A stretch of DNA of 64,000 nucleotides from Actinomadura sp. NAK00032 (GCF_013364275.1 NZ_CP054932.1:2666001-2730000), one strand, 5' to 3'; counted from the first letter of the stretch, positions 18,332 through 26,828 are shown. The notes: generated from the letters alone by a model not told the origin. Made by a program: numbers and translations.

Positions 18332-18682
18332 ATGCACACCCTGATCCAGGAGATCGAGAAGGCCGCAATGCGCGCCGACGTCCCGGACTTCCGTCCGGGC
18401 GACACGCTGAAGGTGCACGTGCGCGTCACCGAGGGCAACCGTAGCCGTATCCAGATCTTCCAGGGCGTGGTGATCCGGCGGCAGGGCGGCGGCGCCCGCG
18501 AGACGTTCACCGTCCGGAAGGTCAGCTACAGCGTCGGCGTCGAGCGGACCTTCCCGCTCAACAGCCCGTCGATCGACAAGATCGAGGTCGTCACCCGCGG
18601 CGACGTGCGCCGCGCCAAGCTCTACTACCTGCGCAACCTGCGCGGCAAGGCCGCGCGCATCAAGGAGAAGCGCGAGCACTGA
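18332..18682 (+). CDS. rplS: 50S ribosomal protein L19
   Basis: A 116-residue large-subunit protein at the 30S-50S interface. Seen: [60 protein letters not shown], and the basic end [21 protein letters not shown] at 18332 with GAGGAA about ten bases before. Longer upstream readings lack family sequence. It has its own promoter and a terminator. Confidence 0.97.
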   Translation: MHTLIQEIEKAAMRADVPDFRPGDTLKVHVRVTEGNRSRIQIFQGVVIRRQGGGARETFTVRKVSYSVGVERTFPLNSPSIDKIEVVTRGDVRRAKLYYLRNLRGKAARIKEKREH

Positions 18683-18696
18683 GCCGATGGACCACG

Positions 18697-18730
18697 ACGC
18701 CCCGGGAACCCGCGACGGTGCCCGGGGCGT
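18697..18730 (+). terminator. Terminator after rplS
   Basis: Perfect 10-bp stem ACGCCCCGGG/CCCGGGGCGT (18697-18706 and 18721-18730) with a 14-base loop, 15 bases after the rplS stop. There is no long T-run, as is usual in this GC range. Confidence 0.7.
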
Positions 18731-18808
18731 TGCCCGTTCCGGACGGACGCGATCGGCCCGGGCACCGGCGACACGCCCGCGGGCGGCGCCCCGCGGGCCC
18801 GGCGCCGC

Positions 18809-18814
18809 TAGGCT
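18809..18814 (+). promoter_or_regulatory. -10 element of a leaderless lepB transcript
   Basis: TAGGCT ends nine bases before the lepB ATG (18824), which puts the transcript start at or next to the start codon. There is no ribosome site before the ATG. Leaderless mRNAs with a TAnnnT box at this distance are common in actinobacteria. Confidence 0.5.
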
Positions 18815-18823
18815 TTCGCTCTG

Positions 18824-19738
18824 ATGACTGACGAGGACGATCGGAGAGACGTGCGATCCGAGGCCGAGGGCGCGGTGCCCGAAGAGAAGGAGCCCGTGGA
18901 CTCGGCCGAGGAGCAGGCCGACGACGGCGAAGACGACGGCAAGGGCAAAAAGAAGAAGCAGGGGTCGTTCTGGAAGGAACTCCCCGTCCTGATCGTCGTC
19001 GCCGTCGTGCTCGCGCTCGTCATCAAGGCGTTCGCGGTACAGGCGTTCTACATCCCGTCCGGCTCGATGGAGAACACCCTCCAGGTCGGCGACCGCGTCC
19101 TCGTCAACAAGATCGTCTACCACACGCGCGACATCGCCCGCGGCGACGTCATCGTGTTCAACGGGCTGGACTCCTGGGACCCCGAGGTCCAGGTCGACGA
19201 GCCCGGCAACCCCGTCTCCAAGGTGCTGCGGGCCATCGGCACCGCGTTCGGTGTGGCGCCCAACGAGAAGGACTACATCAAGCGCGTCATCGGCATCCCC
19301 GGCGACCACGTCAAATGCTGCGACGCCAAGGGCCGGGTCACCGTCAACGGCGTCCCGCTGGACGAGAAGTCCTACGTCTTCACCGACCCGATCACGCACG
19401 AGCAGAACAAGCCGTCCAACGACCCGTTCGACGTCACCGTGAAGCCGGGCCAGCTCTGGGTCATGGGCGACCATCGCGAACTCTCCTACGACTCCCGCTC
19501 CCACCGCGGCGACCCCGGCGGCGGCACCATCCCGATCGACCGCGTCATCGGCCGCGCCTTCGTCATCGTCTGGCCCCTGGACCGCATCGGCACCCTGCCG
19601 ATCCCCGCCACCTTCAAGCAACCCGCCTTGGAGAAATCGGCCGCCGTGGCCGCCCCCGCCACCCCCTTCGCCCTGGGCGTCCTCTTCACCGTCCCCCTCG
19701 CCTACCTCCGCCGCCGCCACCACACCAAACGCACCTAG
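18824..19738 (+). CDS. lepB: Type I signal peptidase LepB
   Basis: A 304-residue membrane protease that removes Sec/Tat signal peptides. Seen: acidic/Lys-rich cytoplasmic N-terminus (1-48), membrane helix (about 53-72), box B YIPSGSMENTL with the catalytic Ser, the box D KRVIGIPGD Lys, box E GDHRELSYDSR, and a C-terminal membrane helix (about 270-292), as in Streptomyces Sip proteins. Streptomyces carries four sip genes in tandem here; this genome has one. No ribosome site; probably leaderless. Confidence 0.94.
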   Translation: MTDEDDRRDVRSEAEGAVPEEKEPVDSAEEQADDGEDDGKGKKKKQGSFWKELPVLIVVAVVLALVIKAFAVQAFYIPSGSMENTLQVGDRVLVNKIVYHTRDIARGDVIVFNGLDSWDPEVQVDEPGNPVSKVLRAIGTAFGVAPNEKDYIKRVIGIPGDHVKCCDAKGRVTVNGVPLDEKSYVFTDPITHEQNKPSNDPFDVTVKPGQLWVMGDHRELSYDSRSHRGDPGGGTIPIDRVIGRAFVIVWPLDRIGTLPIPATFKQPALEKSAAVAAPATPFALGVLFTVPLAYLRRRHHTKRT

Positions 19739-20090
19739 TACTGACCGCGCCACGCGGAGCACGCCGCGCGTCGGCCGCGCGTCGGGTGGATGTGGCGTGG
19801 TGTGCGGGATGATCGACCGGCGTGGCCGCTTGGCGTGGTGGTGCATGTGGGTGGGGTTTGTGTCGTCTCGTGGCGCTGCATGAGGGCGTGCTCGGTGGCG
19901 CAGTGGGGGCAGTCGACAGCCCAGGGCTCTCCTTGGTCGGCGTCGAAGACGGAAGGGGCGGCGTGTGGTCATGTGATGGGCCTTGTGCGGCCGGTGGTGG
20001 GCGGGGGCGTCGTGGTGTGGGGTGGACATGGCGGGTGATCGCGGGCATTCGGGGAGCGGTGGAGGTGGGTGGGGACGTAACCTGCGGAGC
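19739..20090. other. Non-coding gap between lepB and rnhB
   Basis: No intact gene. Plus strand is GTGG-rich. On the minus strand a short stretch near 19870-19930 reads WAVDCPHCATEHALMQRH, a CxxC pair that may be a gene remnant, but no start codon is in frame. TAACCT at 20078-20083 is seven bases before the rnhB ATG and probably the -10 of a leaderless rnhB transcript. Confidence 0.4.
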
Positions 20091-20816
20091 ATGAAGGGAC
20101 GTCCACTCCGCTTCACCCCGCGTCGGGACGCCGGGCTGTTCGCGTATGAGCGCGCGCTGGCGCACGCGGGGTTCAGCCCTGTGGCAGGTGTCGACGAGGC
20201 CGGACGCGGGGCCTGCGCGGGGCCGATGGTGGTCGCCGCGGTCATTCTGCAGGGTGGACGCGGCCGGATCGACGGCCTGACCGACTCGAAGCTCCTCACG
20301 CCGGCGCGCCGCGAGGAGCTGTACGGGGAGATCGTCAGGCGTGCGTACGCGTGGAGCGCCATCGTCATCCCGTGCCATGACATCGACCGGATCGGCCTCC
20401 ACCGGTGCAATGTCACGGGGATGCGGCGGGCGCTGGCCGCGCTGGACAGGCGGCCCTCCTACGTCCTCAGCGACGGCTTCCCCGTCCCCGGGCTGGACGT
20501 CCCCGGCCTCGCGATGATCAAAGGCGATCAGGTCGCGGCCTGCGTGGCGGCCGCGTCCATCGTCGCGAAGGTCACCCGAGACCGGATCCTGGTCGGGCTC
20601 CATGAGCGCTACCCCGAGTACGGCTTCGACGTCCACAAGGGCTACGTGACCCGCGCGCACGCCGCGGCGCTCGCCGAGCACGGGCCATGTCCGGAGCATC
20701 GGTTCTCCTACGTCAACGTCGGGCGGGCCTTGCGCAACAATGGGGAGGTGGCCCTGGTGGAGGAGACCGATGGGGAGGTCTCCGGCGAGGGCTGCGCGGA
20801 GGGGGCACGAGCGTGA
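20091..20816 (+). CDS. rnhB: Ribonuclease HII
   Basis: A 241-residue enzyme that nicks RNA in RNA/DNA hybrids and removes misinserted ribonucleotides. Seen: VAGVDEAGRGACAGPMVVAA with the catalytic Asp-Glu pair, LTDSKLL, KGDQVAACVAAASIVAKVTRD, and YPEYGFDVHKGY. Standard N- and C-terminal extensions for actinobacteria. ATG 20091 is chosen because a TAACCT -10 lies seven bases upstream (leaderless); longer readings add low-complexity sequence. Its TGA overlaps the next GTG (GTGA). Confidence 0.94.
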   Translation: MKGRPLRFTPRRDAGLFAYERALAHAGFSPVAGVDEAGRGACAGPMVVAAVILQGGRGRIDGLTDSKLLTPARREELYGEIVRRAYAWSAIVIPCHDIDRIGLHRCNVTGMRRALAALDRRPSYVLSDGFPVPGLDVPGLAMIKGDQVAACVAAASIVAKVTRDRILVGLHERYPEYGFDVHKGYVTRAHAAALAEHGPCPEHRFSYVNVGRALRNNGEVALVEETDGEVSGEGCAEGARA

Positions 20817-21127
20817 GCGCCGAGGATCTCGAGAAGTACGAGACCGAGATGGAGCTGCAGCTCTATCGCGAATACCGGGACGTCCTCGGGCTGTTCAGCT
20901 ACGTCGTCGAGACCGAGCGCAGGTTCTATCTCACCAACTCGGTCGACCTCCAGGTGCGCGGCGCTGACAGCGGCGAGACCTTCTTCGAGGTCACGATGCA
21001 GGACGCGTGGGTCTGGGACATGTACCGCCCTGCCCGCTTCGTCAAGAACGTGCGTGTCGTCACGTTCAAGGACGTGAACGTCGAGGAACTCGCCAAGAGC
21101 GACTTCGAACTCCCCTCGCAGGAGTGA
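20813..21127 (+). CDS. DUF2469 family protein
   Basis: A 104-residue acidic protein, MSAEDLEKYETEMELQLYREYRDV, then FSYVVETERRFYLTN and ETFFEVTMQDAWVWDMYRP. This is the actinobacteria-specific DUF2469 family, which consistently follows rnhB. Function is unknown. GTG at 20813 overlaps the rnhB stop by four bases, so the pair is translationally coupled. No membrane segment or known catalytic motif is seen. Confidence 0.9.
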   Translation: MSAEDLEKYETEMELQLYREYRDVLGLFSYVVETERRFYLTNSVDLQVRGADSGETFFEVTMQDAWVWDMYRPARFVKNVRVVTFKDVNVEELAKSDFELPSQE

Positions 21128-21184
21128 TCCGCCGGGTAGCCGCCGGCTCGCACCGCGGCGCCAGAGGTGGCAGCCGGCAGGCGG

Positions 21185-21221
21185 GCATCGGCGCCGGCTT
21201 GGCCGTCGGCGCGGCCGATGC
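21185..21221. terminator. Hairpin between convergent DUF2469 and dprA
   Basis: GCATCGG (21185-21191) pairs with CCGATGC (21215-21221), with an inner CGCCG/CGGCG stem. It lies between two converging genes and could serve both strands. T-rich bases appear only further on (GGTTGTTCGGGTTTTC near 21265-21280). Confidence 0.45.
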
Positions 21222-21302
21222 CGCTGCGTGCCGAGCCGGCCGAACGCGCCGGCGTCCCAGACGAGGTTGTTCGGGTTTTCTGGCGTGGTGCGGTTGCTCG
21301 GG

Positions 21303-22478
21303 TCATTTCGGCTCCTCGGGGGTGAGGCTCGGGGTGGGGCCCTGTGAGCTCTTTCCGGACTTGGTCAGGCGCCAGCCGGACGGGGCGCGCTCGATGAAGC
21401 CCGCAGCGGACAGCAGGCCCAGCTTGGCGTTGACGGTGGGCAGGTCGATGCCCGCTCGGACGGCGAGTTGCGCGGGGCCGGTCGCACCCCGGGCCGGAAA
21501 CGCCTCCAGGACGGTCCGGGTCACCGGTTCGAGCCGGTCGCGGGGGAGGACGGGCGTGTCCGGCGGCGGCGCCAGGTCCGTGCCGATGCGTCCCACCGCC
21601 TCGATGATCTCCTCGGGGCGGGTGACCAGCGTGACGCCCTCCTCCCGCAGCAGCCGGTGGCAGCCGACCGAGGAGCGGGAGGTGATCGGGCCGGGCACGG
21701 CCATGACCACCCGGCCCAGCTTGGACGCCCAGCCGGCGGTGTTCAGGGCGCCGCTGCGGGCCTCCGCCTCGACGATGACCGTGCCCCGGGACAGCGCCGC
21801 GATCACCCTGTTCCGGACGAGGAAGCGCAGCCGGTGCGGATGCGTCCCTGGGGGCGACTCGCTGACCAGCAGCGACCGCCGCGCCATTTCGGCGAACAGC
21901 CCCTCGTTGGACGCCGGGTAGGGGACGTCGACCCCGTTGGCGAGGACGGCGACGGTGGGGCCGTCGGCGGCCAGCGCGCCGCGGTGGGCGGCCGCGTCGA
22001 TGCCGAGCGCGCCGCCGGAGACGACCGTCCAGCCCTCATCGGCCAGGTCGGACGCGAAGTCGGCGGCGGCGCGCAGGCCGTAGGGGGACGCGGCGCGGGA
22101 ACCGACGATGGCGACCGATCGCAGGCAGGAATAGCGCAGGTCGCCGGGGCCGCGCAGCCAGAGGGCGTAGGGACGTCCGGTGCCGAGGTCGTCCAGGGTC
22201 GTCGGCCATTCGGGATCTCCCGGGCAGATGAGGCGGCCGCGGAACCCGGCGCAGACGGCCATGTCCTGGTCGGGTTCGGCGGCGATCAGGCGGATCCGCC
22301 ACTGATCGAGGCGCCGGACCTCCTTCGGGGTGGCCTCCACGTCGTGGGGGAGGCGGCAGGCGCGGATCGCATCGAGGGCCTCCTCCGGTCCGCAGTGGTC
22401 GATGATCCGGTTGAGGAAGGCGTCGCCGGGCTCGGCGACGGCGGTGAGGGTGGCGCGGGCGGTCCTCTCGTCGCTCAT
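21303..22478 (-). CDS. dprA: DNA processing protein DprA
   Basis: A 391-residue Rossmann-fold protein that loads RecA on incoming single-stranded DNA in transformation; in actinobacteria its role is less clear. Seen: RSVAIVGSRAASPYGLRAAADFA, VVSGGALGIDAAAHRGAL, VLANGVDVPYP, RNRVIAALSRGTVIVEA and VPGPITSRSSVGCHRLL, then a C-terminal winged-helix (DLPTVNAKLGLLSAAGFIE). ATG overlaps the yifB stop (ATGA). Third gene of yraN-yifB-dprA. Confidence 0.94.
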   Translation of the reverse strand: MSDERTARATLTAVAEPGDAFLNRIIDHCGPEEALDAIRACRLPHDVEATPKEVRRLDQWRIRLIAAEPDQDMAVCAGFRGRLICPGDPEWPTTLDDLGTGRPYALWLRGPGDLRYSCLRSVAIVGSRAASPYGLRAAADFASDLADEGWTVVSGGALGIDAAAHRGALAADGPTVAVLANGVDVPYPASNEGLFAEMARRSLLVSESPPGTHPHRLRFLVRNRVIAALSRGTVIVEAEARSGALNTAGWASKLGRVVMAVPGPITSRSSVGCHRLLREEGVTLVTRPEEIIEAVGRIGTDLAPPPDTPVLPRDRLEPVTRTVLEAFPARGATGPAQLAVRAGIDLPTVNAKLGLLSAAGFIERAPSGWRLTKSGKSSQGPTPSLTPEEPK

Positions 22479-24028
22479 TGGCGCCCCGCCGACCAGAGGG
22501 CGAGCGCGCCGCCGACGTCGTCCGGGCCGGGCTCGTCATGGCCCGCCAGGTCGGCGATCGTCCAGGCGACCCGGAGGATGCGGTCGAGGCCGCGGGCGCT
22601 CAGCGTGCCCCGCTGCAGCGCCTCGTCGGCCGCTCGCATCGCTTCGGCGGACGGTGTGAAACGCCTGCGCAGCTCCGGGCCGGGAACCTCCGCGTTGGAG
22701 CGCCACGGGGTGTCCGCGAGGCGGTGCCGCGTCCGCTCCCTGGCGAACTGGACGCGTTCGGCGACCACCTTGCTGGACTCGGCGAACTCCAGGTCGTAGC
22801 GGAGTTCCGCGCGGCTCGCCGGTGCCAGCTCCAGCTTGAGGTCGATGCGGTCGAGCAGCGGACCCGTCACGCGGCTGGCGTATCTGCGCCGGATTCCGGG
22901 CGCGCAGGAGCAGTCGATCTGCTTCGCGGCCGCGCACGGGCACGGGTTCGCCGCGAGGACGAGCGTGAACCGTGCGGGAAAAAGCGCCATGCCCTCGATG
23001 CGGGAGATCCGCACCACGCCCTCTTCGAGCGGCTGCCGCAGGGCGTCGAGCGTTCCTCCTTGGAATTCCGGGGCTTCGTCCAGGAAGAGAATCCCCCGAT
23101 GTGCGAGGGAGACGGCGCCGGGCTGCAGGACGCGGCCCGACCCGCCGCCGACCATCGACGCTCTGGAGGCGGTGTGGTGCGGGGCGTAGAACGGCGGCTG
23201 GGTGATCAGCGGCTGGCCCGGCCGGAGGGTTCCGGCGACGGAGTGGATCGCGGTGACCTCCAGGGCGATCTCGGGCTCCAGTGACGGCATCAGGGTCGGC
23301 AGCCGCTCCGCGAGCATCGTCTTGCCGCACCCCGGGGGCCCGGCGAAGAAGAGGTGGTGGCCGCCCGCCGCGCTGATCTCCAGTGCCCGGCGGGCCTCGG
23401 CCTGCCCCCGGACGTCGGCCAGGTCCAGGTCGGGCGGGATCTCCTGCTGCCGGATGGCGTACCCGTCGGCGGGGATGGCGAAGTCGTCCTCCTCGTCCTC
23501 CTCGATCGGCGGCGGCTCGTCGCGCAGGATGCACAGCAGGCCGCGCAGCGTGCCCGCGGACACGACCTGCATGTCGGGGACGAGTTCGGCCTCGGCCGCG
23601 TTCGCCTGCGGCACGACGACCGTGCGGCAGCCCCGGTTGGCCGCGGCCAGCACGGCGGGCAGGATGCCCTGGATCGGGCGAATGCGGCCGTCCAAGCCGA
23701 GCTCGCCGATCAGCACCAGCCCGGCGCAACTGCGCGGCGGGACGACCTCCGCCGCCGCGAGGAGCGCTATCGCGATGGCCAGATCGAAGGTGGACCCCTT
23801 CTTCGGCATGCTCGCCGGGAAGAGCGACACGGTGACATGCCGGTTGGGCCAGTCTTCGCCGGAGTTGAAGATGGCGGCGCGGACGCGGTCACGGGCCTCG
23901 CTGAGGGCCGTGTCGGGGAGGCCGACCAGGTGCAGGCCGGGGACGCCGCTGGTGATGGCCGCCTCCACGTCGACGACGAAGCCGTCCACGCCGACCAGGG
24001 ACACCGAGCGGGTCTTCGCGAGCGTCAT
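22475..24028 (-). CDS. YifB/ComM family AAA+ ATPase (Mg-chelatase-like)
   Basis: A 517-residue protein: N-terminal Lon-type fold (GVDGFVVDVEAAITSGVPGL, SMPKKGSTFDLAIAIALL), Walker A FAGPPGCGKTMLAERLP, Walker B GILFLDEAPEFQ, and a Cys-rich insertion NPCPCAAAKQIDCSC. ComM-type helicases promote branch migration in natural transformation. An acidic linker (PPPIEEDEEDDF) precedes the AAA domain. The ATG shares one base with the yraN stop (TGATG). Together with dprA and yraN it forms a conserved DNA-processing operon. Confidence 0.92.
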   Translation of the reverse strand: MTLAKTRSVSLVGVDGFVVDVEAAITSGVPGLHLVGLPDTALSEARDRVRAAIFNSGEDWPNRHVTVSLFPASMPKKGSTFDLAIAIALLAAAEVVPPRSCAGLVLIGELGLDGRIRPIQGILPAVLAAANRGCRTVVVPQANAAEAELVPDMQVVSAGTLRGLLCILRDEPPPIEEDEEDDFAIPADGYAIRQQEIPPDLDLADVRGQAEARRALEISAAGGHHLFFAGPPGCGKTMLAERLPTLMPSLEPEIALEVTAIHSVAGTLRPGQPLITQPPFYAPHHTASRASMVGGGSGRVLQPGAVSLAHRGILFLDEAPEFQGGTLDALRQPLEEGVVRISRIEGMALFPARFTLVLAANPCPCAAAKQIDCSCAPGIRRRYASRVTGPLLDRIDLKLELAPASRAELRYDLEFAESSKVVAERVQFARERTRHRLADTPWRSNAEVPGPELRRRFTPSAEAMRAADEALQRGTLSARGLDRILRVAWTIADLAGHDEPGPDDVGGALALWSAGRQ

Positions 24029-24381
24029 CAGCACACCTCCCGCAGGTGGTCGATCGAGAATCCGTCGCCGTCGCCGGTCAGCCCGAGGACGTCCACCCGG
24101 ATGAGCGCGCCGCTGACCCCGTGGGCCGCGGCCCACCGCCATGCGAGCCGCCGTAACCGGGCCGCCTTCTCGGCGGTGACCGCCTCGACCGGATCGCCGA
24201 ACCGCGCCGAGCGGCGGGTCTTGACCTCGCAGACGATGTGCCTGCGGCCGTCGTGCGCGACGATGTCGAGCTCGCCCTCGCGGCAGCGCCAGTTGCGGTC
24301 GAGGATCGTCCAGCCGAGGCCGGCGAGGTAGTCGGCGGCGGCCGCTTCACCGCGCCGGCCGAGACTGATGTGGGCTTTCAT
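24028..24381 (-). CDS. YraN family endonuclease-like protein
   Basis: A 117-residue protein with the UPF0102/YraN fold (restriction-endonuclease-like): SLGRRGEAAAADYLAGLGW, ILDRNWRCREGELDIVAHD, and VCEVKTRRSARFGDP, with the catalytic-type E-x-D...ExK arrangement. ATG at 24381 has a strong GGAGGTGAGG ribosome site. First gene of the yraN-yifB-dprA operon. Exact role is unknown; DNA processing is inferred from company. Confidence 0.9.
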   Translation of the reverse strand: MKAHISLGRRGEAAAADYLAGLGWTILDRNWRCREGELDIVAHDGRRHIVCEVKTRRSARFGDPVEAVTAEKAARLRRLAWRWAAAHGVSGALIRVDVLGLTGDGDGFSIDHLREVC

Positions 24382-24447
24382 GGATGCCTCACCTCCGGTC
24401 TCTGACGCTGCCGGACCGTGACTTTGCGTGATGAAGGAACGACTAAC

Positions 24448-24456
24448 TGTGGATAA
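24448..24456 (-). promoter_or_regulatory. Perfect DnaA box in the yraN/xerC gap
   Basis: TTATCCACA on the minus strand (TGTGGATAA on the plus strand), identical to the E. coli consensus DnaA box. It lies in the divergent gap between yraN and xerC. Two more perfect copies are at 26493-26501 and 34256-34264. Confidence 0.6.
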
Positions 24457-24528
24457 CTGGCCGGAGATCACGGCAGTTCGCACGAAACCGCAGGTCGGTG
24501 CTTGCGCCGGCCGGGCCGTTGGCGCAGC

Positions 24529-25449
24529 GTGACGGCTGTGACCAACGCGCTGGAGGACGCCGTAGCCGAGTTCGGGCGCCATCTCCGCGCCGAACGGGAC
24601 GTGTCGCCGCACACGCTGCGGGCCTATCTAGGGGATCTGTCCGATCTGTGCGCCTATGCTGCCGTCGCCGGAGTCGGCGACCCCGGCGAACTGGACGTCT
24701 CGATACTCCGGGCCTGGCTCGCGCGCCAGCACGCGCTCGGCCGCTCCCGCGCCACCCTGGCCCGCCGGACGGCCGCCGCCCGCGCCTTCACCCGGCACCT
24801 GTACCGGCGCGGGCTCCTTGAGGACGATCCCGGGCTGCTCCTCGGCACGCCGAAGCGGCAGCGCGATCTCCCCGGCGTCATCACGCAGGCCGATGCGGCG
24901 CGCCTGCTCGACAGCATGGACGCCCAAGGGCCCCTCGGGCTCCGTGATCTGGCCGTCCTGGAGGTGCTCTACGGGACGGGCGTCCGCGTCAGCGAACTGT
25001 GCGGGCTCGATATCGACGACCTGGACACCGGGCGTGCGACGGTCCGCGTCCTGGGCAAGGGCGGACGCGAACGCGTGGTCCCGGTGGGGGAGCCGGCCGT
25101 CCGCGCCGTCCAGGACTGGCTGCGCGCAGGGCGCCCGGCCTTCGCCGCGGGGGACAGCGGCCCGGCGCTCTTCCTGGGAGTGCGAGGCGGACGCCTCCAT
25201 CCGACGAGCGCACGCCGTATCGTCCACGCGCGGATCTCCGAGGTGGGCGAAGTCCCCGACCTGAGCCCGCACGGACTGCGCCACAGTGCCGCCACCCACC
25301 TCTTGGAAGGCGGCGCCGACCTGCGGAGCGTCCAGGAGATCCTGGGGCATGCCTCACTCCAGACCACCCAGCTCTACACCCACGTCTCGGCCGAGCGGCT
25401 GAAGCAGGTACACCGCCAGGCCCACCCCCGCGGCGCCCAACCCGACTGA
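24529..25449 (+). CDS. xerC: Tyrosine recombinase XerC
   Basis: About 306 residues; resolves chromosome dimers at dif together with XerD. Seen: N-terminal SAM-like core-binding domain (EFGRHLRAERDVSPHTLRAYLGDL), then the catalytic domain with Arg in GVRVSELCGL, GKGGRERVVPV, the HGLRH box (SPHGLRHSAATHLL), LGHASLQTTQLYTHV with the His and nucleophile Tyr. GTG at 24529 chosen; GTG 24538 and TTG 24502 are alternatives, with no good ribosome site for any. Normal length. Confidence 0.93.
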   Translation: MTAVTNALEDAVAEFGRHLRAERDVSPHTLRAYLGDLSDLCAYAAVAGVGDPGELDVSILRAWLARQHALGRSRATLARRTAAARAFTRHLYRRGLLEDDPGLLLGTPKRQRDLPGVITQADAARLLDSMDAQGPLGLRDLAVLEVLYGTGVRVSELCGLDIDDLDTGRATVRVLGKGGRERVVPVGEPAVRAVQDWLRAGRPAFAAGDSGPALFLGVRGGRLHPTSARRIVHARISEVGEVPDLSPHGLRHSAATHLLEGGADLRSVQEILGHASLQTTQLYTHVSAERLKQVHRQAHPRGAQPD

Positions 25450-25496
25450 CAGCCTGGAGCGCGCCGCTCGCCGCCGGACGGCCCGTCCAGCCGGGC

Positions 25497-25612
25497 GAAG
25501 CCGGATGGCCCTTGCTGCCGGGCGCGAAGCCGGATGGCCCTTGCTGCCGGGCGCGAAGCCGGATGGCCCTTGCTGCGGGGCGCGAAGCCGGATGGCCCTT
25601 GCCGCCGGGCAA
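25497..25612. repeat. Four 29-bp tandem repeats after xerC
   Basis: Units start at 25497, 25526, 25555 and 25584 (GAAGCCGGATGGCCCTTGCTG + CCGGGCGC), the fourth with changes, then degenerate pieces to about 25650. No unique spacers separate the units, so this is a minisatellite. The rest of 25450-25743 holds no gene. Confidence 0.9.
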
Positions 25613-25743
25613 AGCCGGCCCTTGCCGCCGGGCGATGCCGGATGGCCGATGCGTTCGTGGCATGGGCCCGGGCCGCCGCCCGGATTCGGTGCGCGGAAGC
25701 CGGGCGGCGGTGTTCGGGATGTGGTCTACGGGCGTGAGCCGTG

Positions 25744-26442
25744 TCAGGGAGTGCGGCGTAGGCGGCGTTCCTGGGCGAGGTCGATCACGCCCGGCGGGGG
25801 CCGGCGGCGGTGGCGGCGGAAGCGGAAGCGTCGCCAGGCGAAGGCCACGGACAGCGTCAGCGCCATGCCCGTCAGCGCGCCGCCCGTGGCCGTGGTGGCG
25901 TCGCGCAAGGCGAAACGGGTGGCGGGCTCCTCCGGTGCGGCGCCATGGGACGGCGCGGCGCCATGGGACAGCGCGGGTCGCGGCCAGCGAGGAAGGAGAC
26001 GTACCTGGCGCCGGACGAGGTTGATCGGATCCAGGTACTGCGCACCGCGGCGCAGACCCCAGTGCAGGCAGGGGACGCGGCAGTGGAGCAGCCCGTTCTC
26101 CAGGACGCCGATCCGGGTGCCGGACGCGACGCGACTCCCCACACGCACGCTGGGGACGACGGGCAGGTACGTCGTGCGCAGCACACCGTGATCGATCGCC
26201 ACGACACCGCGTCCGGCCAGGCGGTCGGCGTAGGACACGCGTCCCGGCGCGGCGGCGTGGACGGCCTGCCCGGGGCGCCCCGCGAGGTCGACCCCGCGGT
26301 GGCCGGCGCCCCACGGCGTCGCCGGCGGCGTGAAGGCCCGGACGACGTGCGGCGCGGGCGGCCCTAACGGCCAGCGCCAGGCGTCCAGGCCCGGTGCGCC
26401 GGCGGTGATCATGCAGGTGAGCAGTAGCGTGAGCAGCGTCAT
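25744..26442 (-). CDS. M23-family peptidase-like protein with an altered active site
   Basis: A 232-residue predicted exported protein. N-terminal hydrophobic signal (MTLLTLLLTCMITAGAPG), LytM/M23 fold (GHRGVDLAG giving the HxxxD zinc pair; DRLAGRGVVAIDHG; TYLPV), then CLHWGLRRG where the usual HxH is CxH, and a C-terminal membrane helix followed by an Arg-rich cytoplasmic tail. Loss of the first His suggests weak or no peptidase activity, or a peptidoglycan-binding role as in degenerate LytM proteins. Synteny: an M23 gene divergent from rpsB is usual in actinobacteria. No clear ribosome site beyond GGCAGG. Confidence 0.8.
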   Translation of the reverse strand: MTLLTLLLTCMITAGAPGLDAWRWPLGPPAPHVVRAFTPPATPWGAGHRGVDLAGRPGQAVHAAAPGRVSYADRLAGRGVVAIDHGVLRTTYLPVVPSVRVGSRVASGTRIGVLENGLLHCRVPCLHWGLRRGAQYLDPINLVRRQVRLLPRWPRPALSHGAAPSHGAAPEEPATRFALRDATTATGGALTGMALTLSVAFAWRRFRFRRHRRRPPPGVIDLAQERRLRRTP

Positions 26443-26492
26443 GCAGCGCAGCCTGCCGGGCCCCCGCCACCGCGTCGATACGTTCGGTCAAC

Positions 26493-26501
26493 TGTGGATA
26501 A
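26493..26501 (-). promoter_or_regulatory. Perfect DnaA box upstream of the M23/rpsB pair
   Basis: TTATCCACA on the minus strand (plus strand AACTGTGGATAACC), in the divergent gap between the M23 gene and rpsB. Same 10-base core TGTGGATAAC as the box at 24448. Confidence 0.6.
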
Positions 26502-26538
26502 CCGCCCCGGCCGATGATGCCCGGACGCGTCGGCGCCC

Positions 26539-26828
26539 TGATAATCTGTAGACGTGCCCGAAAGGACACCGGCCAGGGCCAGGCCGTCATCGACCCGCCT
26601 CCGGGCGGGGAGACGAGAAGCCGCTCCCGGAACGGACAGGCTCAGACCCGGCAACGGGCCAGCCGCCTGGGATGCCCATGGCGGCTGATTTCACGCGTCC
26701 GCATGCCACTGAAGGCTTGGTGGGGCGCAGTCCCTCGGTCCGTCGCCTCGGCGACGGTGGGACCGCACCCGGGCGCAGGCAGACAACCAAATGCGGCCCG
26801 CCAGGGCCAGAGAAGGAGAGCACGGGCA
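26539..26828 (+). promoter_or_regulatory. rpsB promoter and long leader
   Basis: TG-a-TAATCT (26539-26547) looks like an extended -10 box. It would give a leader of about 275 bases before rpsB. The leader holds a CCCGCC-GGCGGG hairpin (26594-26609) and other pairable segments, consistent with S2-dependent autoregulation known for rpsB leaders. An AGAAGGAGAG ribosome site lies at 26811-26820. No gene is seen in 26443-26828. Confidence 0.5.

Noticed and set aside
19790..20038. An 82-codon plus-strand frame before rnhB
   Set aside because: Trp/Gly/Val-rich with no family resemblance; composition fits GTGG-rich non-coding DNA.
25497..25612. 29-bp repeats looking like CRISPR repeat length
   Set aside because: Units are directly adjacent with no unique spacers and no cas genes nearby; it is a tandem minisatellite.
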